Of a DNA stretch of 64,000 nucleotides, positions 40,692 to 47,318 are shown piece by piece (within the stretch, counting starts at the first letter, position 1; every line of letters starts with the position of its first letter). The DNA comes from Streptomyces sp. CB01635 (GTDB lineage: Bacteria; Actinomycetota; Actinomycetes; Streptomycetales; Streptomycetaceae): contig NZ_NNBL01000006.1 of NCBI RefSeq assembly GCF_002803065.1, positions 241,092 through 305,091 of the forward strand, written 5' to 3'. The notes beneath the pieces were generated by a model, which searched no databases, had not been told where the DNA came from, and saw only the letters and a list, made by a program, of their open reading frames with translations. The position numbers and the translations under genes are program-made.

Positions 40692-41480
40692 TCAGTGGGC
40701 GCGAAGGGCTCTGACGCCGTTGGCCTCGAAGTCGTAGATGGTGTCGTTGATCCGGAGGCCGTCGACAGCGCCGGCCCAGAGGTGGTCACGGCCCTTGCCT
40801 ACGGCGACCGTGAGGATCTTGGGTGCGTCGCCGCCGTCGTTGAGGGCGGCCTTCACATCGGCGAAGCTGCACGCATCGGAAGCAGCGCAGTGGGTGACGC
40901 TGCCCTCGGCGCCGGTGAGGTACCAGTAGCCGGAGGTGGTGGCGTTGATGTAGCCGCTCCACCGGTTGGTCGCCAGAACCGCGTCCGGCACCCACACCAA
41001 GGTGGTGTAGTTGTCCGCCGGCAGGGTGCTGAGGTTGGCGTCGATCTCCAACCTGATGTTCGGCAGGTTCTTCGTGCCCCCGTAGTCGACGTTCTCGCCG
41101 GTCTGGAAGACGTGGAAGCCGAGCTTGTTCAGGCCCAGCACCGGCTTGTTGTAGAAGTCGACCTCGTTGCCGAAGTCGATCTTCTCGGCGGCAGAATCGG
41201 GCCGCGAGGTGGATTTGTCCGCCACCTCGATTCCAAGGCTGCCCACTCCATAGGGCGGCCTGGCCGCGGTGCCCGTCACGCCGTACGTGCCGAACGGGCC
41301 GTTCCGCAGCGCGGCGACGGGGGAGCCGATCGTGTTGCGGGCGATCACGCCCCAGTGATCCGAGCCTCCGGTTCCGCCTGCGTCAGCAGACGCCGATCCC
41401 GGGAGGGTCGAGGCGACGACGGCGGCCAGTGCGGTGACCACGAGCGCCGTTCCCCGGCTCATGCCAAAGCGAACGTTCAC
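40692..41480 (-). CDS. secreted protein, unknown function
   Basis: A 262-residue exported protein with a signal peptide (GMSRGTALVVTALAAVVAST then SASADA, likely cleaved after ASA). The mature part is beta-rich: DHWGVIARNTIGSPVAALRN, GVGSLGIEVADKST and YTTLVWVPDAV. I do not recognise the domain with confidence; nothing suggests an enzyme. Start taken as the GTG at 41480 with AAGGAG upstream; a GTG two codons earlier is possible. It lies in the segment between the two repeated terminator copies, so may be a mobile-element cargo gene. Confidence 0.7.
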   Translation of the reverse strand: MNVRFGMSRGTALVVTALAAVVASTLPGSASADAGGTGGSDHWGVIARNTIGSPVAALRNGPFGTYGVTGTAARPPYGVGSLGIEVADKSTSRPDSAAEKIDFGNEVDFYNKPVLGLNKLGFHVFQTGENVDYGGTKNLPNIRLEIDANLSTLPADNYTTLVWVPDAVLATNRWSGYINATTSGYWYLTGAEGSVTHCAASDACSFADVKAALNDGGDAPKILTVAVGKGRDHLWAGAVDGLRINDTIYDFEANGVRALRAH

Positions 41481-41871
41481 ACTCACTCCTTCTGCGTGGG
41501 TGAAGAACCAGACATGCGCCTGACCGAAGGGCCAGGCTCGCGCCGACACTCGACCGACGCGACGGGCGCCACCGTATATGACTCTCCGTAGCAAAATCGG
41601 CCGCGACATACTTCTTATATCTACCTATTCGCGTAATAGACGCCTAGGACAGTCCGGCCTACATCACTCTCCGTGTCCGATATGCGATCGTATTGCCGAC
41701 CGGCGGGCCGGACTCAGGGAGGGACTCCAGTGACGGACACCGAACGCGACGGACACGTCCCTGCCTTCCGCCCATGACGGCATGGATGGACGGCGACCGG
41801 CGGCTGGTCATAGCGAACGACGGGCGCGGGCCCGTGAGTTCGCGCCCGGCGGCGAGGAGGCCGCCTCGCCG
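41481..41871. other. non-coding stretch upstream of the secreted protein gene
   Basis: Only short frames without codon bias. AT-rich parts (for example TATTCGCGTAATAGACG near 41625) may hold a promoter. I see no RNA gene. Confidence 0.4.
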
Positions 41872-41913
41872 CTCACCAGAAGGCCGTCTGAACTACGTCA
41901 CACCGGGGTGTCG
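41872..41913 (+). pseudogene. possible integrase C-terminal shard
   Basis: The frame reads LTRRPSELRHTGVS, close to the box II (ELRHTxxS) of tyrosine recombinases, where the His and Arg are catalytic. It is followed at once by a terminator and the tRNA-Tyr half-site, where an integrase gene could have ended. Only about 14 residues, so this is weak evidence. Confidence 0.3.
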
Positions 41914-41920
41914 AAAACAA

Positions 41921-41963
41921 AGAACCCCCTCCGAACCACGTTTCCGCAGTTCGGAGGGGGTTC
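41921..41963. terminator. tRNA-Tyr 3' terminator (left copy)
   Basis: A 16-bp stem AGAACCCCCTCCGAAC / GTTCGGAGGGGGTTCT with an 11-nt loop, directly left of the tRNA-Tyr 3' half at 41973, as expected for the terminator of a minus-strand tRNA. Confidence 0.8.
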
Positions 41964-41972
41964 TCCACCATG

Positions 41973-42024
41973 TGGCGGCGCCAGGATTCGAACCTGGGAA
42001 GGCTGAGCCGGCAGATCTACAGTC
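41973..42024 (-). other. att site: displaced 3' half of tRNA-Tyr (copy 1)
   Basis: On the minus strand it reads anticodon loop (GTA), anticodon 3' stem, variable arm, T arm and GCGCCGCCA end, as in tRNA-Tyr, but the 5' half is absent. 52 bp with one difference (C at 42017, T in copy 2) from 44519-44570. It lies next to integrase debris. SLP1 of S. coelicolor is the classical precedent for integration into tRNA-Tyr. Confidence 0.85.
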
Positions 42025-42057
42025 CGCCGAAGAGCAGCGGTCTATTCCTCAACTGAC

Positions 42058-42465
42058 CTACGAAAGCAGCAGCGGACCACCGAGACTGCCCGCCGCCGTC
42101 CACATGTCGTCCAGAGGGACCCGAACCAGGAGCTCGCCCTTCACGGCTGCGTCCCGCATGACTTGGGGCCGCCGGTCGTAGACCGACAGCCCCAAAGACT
42201 CGAAGCACGGCCCGAGTCCGACGCCCCCGGCAGCCTTGGCCTCGTACGCTACGGCCTTGGGCGCCGGCTCGGAACGGCGATGTGCAACTGTTTGGAGACC
42301 GTGCATAGCAGCATGGAACGCAGCCCCGATCTCGCGTGCTCTCTTCTCAGTCTCGATCGGCCACATGGAAATGTGGTCAGCCCCGATGTTGGCCTGCTCC
42401 ACGGTGCCATCCAATACCAGCGCTTCAGCCGCGGACTGCAGGATCGTCATCGCCTGGTCCGGCAC
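42058..42465 (-). CDS. hypothetical protein
   Basis: About 135 residues (MTILQSAAEALVLDGTVEQA core). It looks like a compact alpha/beta protein with GADHISMWPIETEKRAREIG and SLGLSVYDRRPQ. No motif recognised. Start is GTG 42465 or, better placed for the fold, ATG 42450. It lies between the tRNA-Tyr half-site and the integrase fragment, so it probably belongs to the older inserted element. Confidence 0.5.
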   Translation of the reverse strand: MPDQAMTILQSAAEALVLDGTVEQANIGADHISMWPIETEKRAREIGAAFHAAMHGLQTVAHRRSEPAPKAVAYEAKAAGGVGLGPCFESLGLSVYDRRPQVMRDAAVKGELLVRVPLDDMWTAAGSLGGPLLLS

Positions 42466-42470
42466 GTAGG

Positions 42471-42792
42471 GCCTTGCCCGACGTGTCGGCCGTCCGCACC
42501 CCGCTCTACAGCTGGGCGTTCAACGTGAACGGCTGGAAGGAGGAGCCGCCGGCGAAGGTAGCCAAGGTACTCGCCTGGCTCGAGCGGAAGTCTCTGCCCG
42601 CCTCGGCCCTCGCGGACCGTATGCAGGTGCGGGCCGCTCTGGACGCCCTCACGAGGAGGCTGGACGGGACGACCGCCGCAGCGTCAACGATCCGTCGGAA
42701 GCACGCGATCTTTCACAACGCGCTCGTCTACGCGGTCGACGCCGGTCTCCTCGCCGACAACCCTCTCCCTCAGGTCCGTTGGAAGTGCGGGG
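42471..42792 (+). pseudogene. integrase fragment (SAM-like core-binding domain only)
   Basis: The frame reads LPDVSAVRTPLYSWAFN, KVLAWLERKSLPASALAD, ALDALTRRLDGTTAAAST, IRRKHAIFHNALVYAVDAGL and LLADNPLPQVRWK. This is the N-terminal SAM-like domain plus the linker (NPLPxVxWK) of Streptomyces tyrosine recombinases. Residues upstream are unrelated and the catalytic C-terminal domain is replaced by the 3' end of the RTX gene. It is therefore a remnant without recombinase activity. Confidence 0.8.
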
Positions 42793-44371
42793 TCAGAAGC
42801 AGCCGGGTCCGGTGGAGGGGTTGAAGCAGGCGTTGGTGCCGGGGCCGCCGTCGTTGGTGTTGGTGCCGGTGCCGCCGAAGAGGGCGTCGTTGCCGGGACC
42901 GCCGAGGAGGGCGTCGTTGCCGTTGTTGCCGTTCAGGTTGTCGGTGCCGTTGCCGCCTTCGATGCGGTCGTTGCCGTCGCCGCCGGACAGCACGTCGTTG
43001 CCGTCACCGCCGCAGACGATGTCGTTGCCACCACGGCCGTCGACCACGTCGTTGCCGCCGAGAGCGAAGATCACGTCATTGCCGGGAGTGCCGACCAGGA
43101 CGTTGTTGGCGTTGGTACCGGTGATGGTGGGCGTGGCGGTCGCGCAGGTGGGGGGCGCCGGCTCGTAGGTGATGGTCACCTGGGCCGGCCCCGCGGCAGG
43201 TCCGGAGGTACCACCCGTGGGGACACGGTTCGACGCACCACCGCCGCCACCGGGACCGAAAGCGGGAGGGAGAGGGAGAGGGGGGTTCTGGATGGTGCTG
43301 CATCCTCCGCCGCCGCCTCCACCGAACCAGCCGCCCCCGCCTCCGCCCGCCCCGAAGGCGCCTCCGCCGTTACCGCCCGCACCGCCCGTGCCCGGAGTGC
43401 CGGATGTACCGCCGCCGCCGGGGCATACGGCTCCGCCTGTGCCGCCGGCCGTCTGGGTTCCGCCGCCGCCGCCCTGGCCGCCGCTGTTCGTTCTGCTGCC
43501 GCCGGCCGTACCGGTGTTTCCGGCGTTTCCGCCCTTGGCCTCCGGGACGAGGAAATTGGACAAGGGGCTGCTTCCGCCGCCGCCTCCGCCGCCCGCGACG
43601 ATGAGGCGGGGGTCGGTGGCGGGGACGCCGGTCAGGGTGCAGCCGGGGCCCGCCGAGCTGCAGGTGCGGACATCGCTGGATCCGCCGCCGGCACCGCCTG
43701 TACTCGCCGGTCCGCCGCCGGCGCCCCCGCCCGTGCCGACGTTGACATAGAGGGTGGTCGTGCTCGGTGGCACGGTGACGGTGCCGGTGACGGTGGCGCC
43801 GTTGCCGCCCACGCCGCCGTTAGGCCCGTTCTGGCCCGCGGCGCCGGTGGCGGTGACGGTCAGTTGGGTGACGCCGGACGGGACGGTGAAGGGCTGGTCG
43901 GCGCCGGCGTTGAAGGTGACCGTCACGGGCGCCGCCGCGGCGGGCGTGGCCGTGGGCACCACCAGTGCCGCCGGCAGCGCCACCGTGGCGAGCAGGACGG
44001 CAGCACGCCTGGCCGGGCGCCGCCGCTCACCCGCGGCTCCCGCGTCACGTCGAGGGAACATGGCATGTTGCAGGGTCGGTCTCACGATGGGGACTCCTCG
44101 ACAAAGAGCGCGGCACTCAGCACGTGCCACGGACGTCGGTTGATGTTGAGGCCCCTGCCGGGACCGCCCGACGATCAAGCCACACGCACCCTGTGCGGCC
44201 GTACAGACACACCGTCATACCGCCCGCGATCCACCGACCAGCCGCTGCCGACCCCGAACTCGGCCCTGTGATCCGTTGCCAAGTGGACCGATGCCCTGCC
44301 AGGTCACCCCGCCCCACCAGAAAAACAGGGATCCCTCCGCTGCTGGTCACCTGATCCGCCGGACAGGCCCT
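42791..44371. repeat. 1.5-kb direct duplication, copy 1
   Basis: Covers RTX copy 1 and its upstream region to GCCGGACAGGCCCT. Compared with 44908-46431 the outer parts are nearly identical, the RTX entry region is diverged, and copy 2 lacks about 60 bp upstream of the gene. Confidence 0.85.
42793..44085 (-). CDS. secreted glycine-rich protein with RTX calcium-binding repeats (copy 1)
   Basis: A 430-residue protein: basic N-terminus, signal helix RRAAVLLATVALPAALVVPT, cleavage near AAAAPVTV. Residues about 55-300 are glycine-rich (Gly_rich_2 type: GGAGGGSSDVRTC, LIVAGGGGGGG, GAGGGGGGWFGGGGGGGC). The last 110 residues are RTX nonapeptides GGxGxDxxx (GGNDVVDGRGGNDIVCGG, GGDGNDRIEGGNG) that fold into a Ca2+-binding beta-roll outside the cell. 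Start is GTG 44085 with GAGGAG upstream; the frame is open to 44178. The second copy at 44910 has nearly the same ends. Confidence 0.85.
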   Translation of the reverse strand: MRPTLQHAMFPRRDAGAAGERRRPARRAAVLLATVALPAALVVPTATPAAAAPVTVTFNAGADQPFTVPSGVTQLTVTATGAAGQNGPNGGVGGNGATVTGTVTVPPSTTTLYVNVGTGGGAGGGPASTGGAGGGSSDVRTCSSAGPGCTLTGVPATDPRLIVAGGGGGGGSSPLSNFLVPEAKGGNAGNTGTAGGSRTNSGGQGGGGGTQTAGGTGGAVCPGGGGTSGTPGTGGAGGNGGGAFGAGGGGGGWFGGGGGGGCSTIQNPPLPLPPAFGPGGGGGASNRVPTGGTSGPAAGPAQVTITYEPAPPTCATATPTITGTNANNVLVGTPGNDVIFALGGNDVVDGRGGNDIVCGGDGNDVLSGGDGNDRIEGGNGTDNLNGNNGNDALLGGPGNDALFGGTGTNTNDGGPGTNACFNPSTGPGCF

Positions 44372-44466
44372 GGAGATCCCGTCCACGCACCGTCCACGCG
44401 CTCTGAGACGGAGCGTTCGAGAGCGAGAGAGAGCGAGACAGTCCCGCCCCCGCGTGAGGGCAAAAG
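44086..44466. other. upstream region of RTX copy 1
   Basis: About 380 bp with no supported gene; the first 280 bp duplicate the upstream region of copy 2 and should contain its promoter. The following bases are unique. Confidence 0.45.
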
Positions 44467-44509
44467 AAAAGGTCCCCGACCTGCTGAAACAGCAGGTCGG
44501 GGACCTTTT
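44467..44509. terminator. tRNA-Tyr 3' terminator (copy 2)
   Basis: A perfect 19-bp stem AAAAGGTCCCCGACCTGCT / AGCAGGTCGGGGACCTTTT with a GAAAC loop, directly left of the second tRNA-Tyr half. Sequence differs from the terminator at 41921, so it came with a different element. Confidence 0.9.
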
Positions 44510-44518
44510 ACCTTCCAG

Positions 44519-44570
44519 TGGCGGCGCCAGGATTCGAACCTGGGAAGGCTGAGCCGGCAGATTTACAGTC
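44519..44570 (-). other. att site: 3' half of tRNA-Tyr (copy 2)
   Basis: 52 bp, differing at one base from copy 1. Again only the part from the anticodon loop to the 3' end is present: past AGTC the DNA no longer matches tRNA-Tyr. It marks the left end (attL) of the AICE that fills the rest of the window; the intact tRNA-Tyr should lie to the right, beyond 64000. Confidence 0.85.
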
Positions 44571-44907
44571 CCCACAGGCGAGTGGGTCTGACCTCGCCGT
44601 TTTCTGAGGGACTAGCGCGTTGCCCCACGCTGGCCCCACTAGGGCGCGTCCGGCGCATCGCGGTTCGGCACGCCTGGCACGACTTCGTGGCCGAATCCCC
44701 GAGTGCCCCGTTCGGGGGCGGCTGTTGGGTTGCGGTACTTCACTGCTGTACGCCTGTCTCTGGACTGGGTTCCGCGTGCGAGCAGGCTTACTTGCCTCGG
44801 ATGGACAGAGCGTTGAAGCGGGCCTCGTGCGTCGGTCGCCGCTGCGACGAGGGATGCGCGGGGCCTGTTTCTGATGTTCGTCGACCAGGTCGGAGGCGTG
44901 TGGGGTG

Positions 44908-46431
44908 GGTCAGAAGCAGCCGGGTCCGGTGGAGGGGTTGAAGCAGGCGTTGGTGCCGGGGCCGCCGTCGTTGGTGTTGGTGCCGGTGCCGCCGAAGAGG
45001 GCGTCGTTGCCGGGACCGCCGAGGAGGGCGTCGTTGCCGTTGTTGCCATTCAGGTTGTCGGCGCCGTTGCCGCCTTCGATGCGGTCGTTGCCGTCGCCGC
45101 CGGACAGTGCGTCGTTGCCGTCGCCGCCGCACAGCAGGTCGTTGCCGCCGAGCCCGTTGATGACGTCGTTGCCGCCGAGACCGAAGATCGCATCGGGTCC
45201 CGGGGTTCCGTTGAGGATGTCGGAGCGGTTGGTGCCGGTGATGATGTTGAACCCTTGCGGGTTGGCCGGGGTGACGTTGGCGCAGGTGGGGGGCACCGGC
45301 TCGTAGGTGATCGTCACCTGGGCCGGCCCCACGGCAGGTGCGGAGGTACCACCCGTGGGGACACGGTTCGACGCACCACCGCCGCCACCGGGGCCGTAAG
45401 CGTTAGGGGAGTTCTGGATAAGGCCGCAGCCTCCGCCGCCGCCTCCACCGAACCAGCCGCCCCCGCCTCCGCCCGCCCCGAAGCCGCCTCCGCCGTTACC
45501 GCCCGCACCGCCCGTGCCCGGAGTGCCGGATGTACCGCCGCCGAAGGGGCATACGGCTCCGCCCGCGCCGCCGGCGGTCTGGGTTCCGCCGCCGCCGCCC
45601 TGGCCGCTGTTCGTTCTGTCGCCGCCGTCCTCCCCGGTGTTTCCGGCATCCCCGCCGGTGGCCTCCGGGTTGAGGAAATTGAGGGTGAAGCCGCTTCCGC
45701 CGCCGCCTCCGCCGCCCGCGACGATGAGGCGGGGGTCGGAGGCGGGGACGCCGGTCAGGGTGCAGCCCGGGCCGGCCGAGCTGCAGGTGCGGACATCGCT
45801 GGAACCGCCGCCGGCACCGCCCGTGACAATCCCCGATCCGCCGCCGGCGCCCCCGCCCGTGCCGACGTTGACAAAGAGGGTGGTCGTGCTCACCGGCACG
45901 GTGACGGTGCCGGTGACGGTGGCGCCGTTGCCTCCTGCGCCGCCGTTAGGCCCGTTCTGGCCCGCGGCGCCGGTGGCGGAGACGGTCAGTTGAGTGACGC
46001 CGGACGGGACGGTGAAGGGCTGGTTGGCGCCCGCGTTGAAGGTGACGGTCACGGGCGCCGCCGCGGCGGGCGTGGCCGTGGGCACCACCAGTGCCGCCGG
46101 CAGCGCCACCGTGGCGAGCAGGACGGCAGCACGCCGGGCCGGGCGCCGCCGCTCACCTACGGCTCCGGCGTCACGTCGAGGGAACATGGCATGTTGCAGG
46201 GTCGGTCTCACGATGGGGACTCCTCGACAAAGAGCGCGGCACTCAGCACGTGCCACGGACGTCGGTCGGTGTTGAGGCCCCTGCCGGGACCGCCCGACGA
46301 TCAAGCCACACGCACCCTGTGCGGCCGTACAGACACACCGTCATACCGCCCGCGATCCACCGACCAGACGCTGCCCGACTAGGAACAGGGATCCCTCCGC
46401 TGCTGGTCACATGGTCCGCCGGACAGGCCCT
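44908..46431. repeat. 1.5-kb direct duplication, copy 2
   Basis: See 42791-44371. The two copies bracket the tRNA-Tyr half-site at 44519. Confidence 0.85.
44910..46211 (-). CDS. secreted glycine-rich protein with RTX calcium-binding repeats (copy 2)
   Basis: A 433-residue paralogue of the protein at 42793, same signal peptide and Gly-rich/RTX layout. The junction between the Gly-rich and RTX parts differs: TCANVTPANPQGFNIITGTN and RSDILNGTPGPDAIFGLGG replace the corresponding part of copy 1, and the first RTX rows differ, whereas the last 60 residues match almost exactly. Start is GTG 46211. Tyr-free, low-Cys Gly-rich RTX proteins are probably surface or matrix components; exact role unknown. 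Confidence 0.85.
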   Translation of the reverse strand: MRPTLQHAMFPRRDAGAVGERRRPARRAAVLLATVALPAALVVPTATPAAAAPVTVTFNAGANQPFTVPSGVTQLTVSATGAAGQNGPNGGAGGNGATVTGTVTVPVSTTTLFVNVGTGGGAGGGSGIVTGGAGGGSSDVRTCSSAGPGCTLTGVPASDPRLIVAGGGGGGGSGFTLNFLNPEATGGDAGNTGEDGGDRTNSGQGGGGGTQTAGGAGGAVCPFGGGTSGTPGTGGAGGNGGGGFGAGGGGGGWFGGGGGGGCGLIQNSPNAYGPGGGGGASNRVPTGGTSAPAVGPAQVTITYEPVPPTCANVTPANPQGFNIITGTNRSDILNGTPGPDAIFGLGGNDVINGLGGNDLLCGGDGNDALSGGDGNDRIEGGNGADNLNGNNGNDALLGGPGNDALFGGTGTNTNDGGPGTNACFNPSTGPGCF

Positions 46432-46581
46432 ATGGCACTGATCTCGCGACCGTGGAAGCGCCCACGACTCTCCGGAGCGGAGTCACGGAGCCCGTCGACA
46501 TGGGGCACGGCCGCTTCAGACCGTCACGCGGGGGCGCGTTTCGTCGTGCACAGAAAATCGAACACATGCTCTACTGGACTC
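46212..46581. other. upstream region of RTX copy 2
   Basis: First 220 bp repeat the region upstream of copy 1. The rest, to the small gene at 46582, shows no gene; promoters for both directions are probably here. Confidence 0.45.
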
Positions 46582-46782
46582 ATGGTGCACAACGAGCATT
46601 CCCGCGACATCGTGCAGGCCCAACGCGACTGGATCCGCACCTACAACGCCCTCGCCGAGGCCCCGACCGGTAGCAATACACGTCTGCGGCGGCGCCTGAT
46701 CGATCTGTCCCGCCGCCTCGTCCAGGGCGTCCCTCGGGAGCAGCTCGCGGACCTGCGCCAGCAGGCTGAGGAGAAACCGTGA
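46582..46782 (+). CDS. small hypothetical protein upstream of LexA-like regulator
   Basis: 66 residues, MVHNEHSRDIVQAQRDWIRT, mostly helical and charged (RLRRRLIDLSRRLVQGVPRE). Its TGA overlaps the GTG of the next gene (GTGA), so they are translationally coupled. Not a family I know. Confidence 0.6.
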   Translation: MVHNEHSRDIVQAQRDWIRTYNALAEAPTGSNTRLRRRLIDLSRRLVQGVPREQLADLRQQAEEKP

Positions 46783-47009
46783 CCCGCGTCCGACGGTCTT
46801 GGGACATCACGGAGCGCCAGCAGTCGGTACTCGCCGCGATACGCGCCCACATCGCCGATCACGGCGAGGCCCCCACCGTGCGGGAGATCGCTGCGGCCGT
46901 CGGCCTGGCTAGCCCTTCGTCAGTGCTGTACCAGCTACGCCGCCTTGAGGAGGCAGGGGTCGTTCGGCGCGCTCGGGGCGCCGGCTCGCGGGACTACCGG
47001 CTCAGCTGA
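46779..47009 (+). CDS. LexA N-terminal-type DNA-binding protein
   Basis: A 76-residue winged helix: ITERQQSVLAAIRAHIADHG, APTVREIAAAVGLASPSSVL, YQLRRLEEAGVVRRARG. This is the LexA DNA-binding domain alone, without the S24 autoprotease domain, so it cannot respond to RecA by self-cleavage. Such single-domain proteins occur in Streptomyces mobile elements. It could repress or activate element genes; targets unknown. Confidence 0.8.
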   Translation: MTRVRRSWDITERQQSVLAAIRAHIADHGEAPTVREIAAAVGLASPSSVLYQLRRLEEAGVVRRARGAGSRDYRLS

Positions 47010-47318
47010 CGCCCGCCGCCCGCCCCATTTACAGCGGGCCAACTACGCCCAGTACGACCAGGCAACACGTTGCCCCCAGGTCCCTCCGGAGGACGCATGG
47101 GGGAACTAGGTCCTGGGCGGCGGGAGCTTGGGACAGCTGCAGCACGCCCCAGCCGGCCCTCGCCGGAGGGTTACTACTCCGAAGATCAACTACTGCGTAG
47201 CGAGCAGCCGTGAGCAGTGAGTTGGTCTGGCACTGGGTATGCACCACGAGCACTGTGGGATGGTCGATCTGGATACGGACCACGGTGACTCCGGTCACCT
47301 GCGAACGGGGAGGCTCAG
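47010..47318. other. non-coding gap before the nuclease-NTPase gene
   Basis: About 310 bp. A minus-strand frame here overlaps the ribosome site of the next gene and lacks codon bias. Base composition falls toward the right, marking the entry into lower-GC DNA. No repeat or RNA seen. Confidence 0.4.

Noticed and set aside
25883..41480. Biosynthetic gene cluster around the aminotransferase, oxidoreductases, MaoC proteins and MFS pump
   Set aside because: These are spread among housekeeping genes in the common Streptomyces order; no core biosynthetic enzyme is present.
43169..43750. Proline-rich plus-strand frame opposite the Gly-rich region of RTX copy 1 (and its twin opposite copy 2)
   Set aside because: It is the complement of GGC/GGT runs; the minus strand has signal peptide, Gly-rich and RTX domains.
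44519..44600. Complete tRNA-Tyr gene at the half-sites
   Set aside because: Only the sequence from the anticodon loop to the 3' end matches; the D arm and 5' acceptor strand are missing at both sites.
42840..45180. CRISPR-like regular repeats near the RTX genes
   Set aside because: The 27-bp periodicity is the DNA of RTX nonapeptides in coding frame; no spacers and no cas genes.
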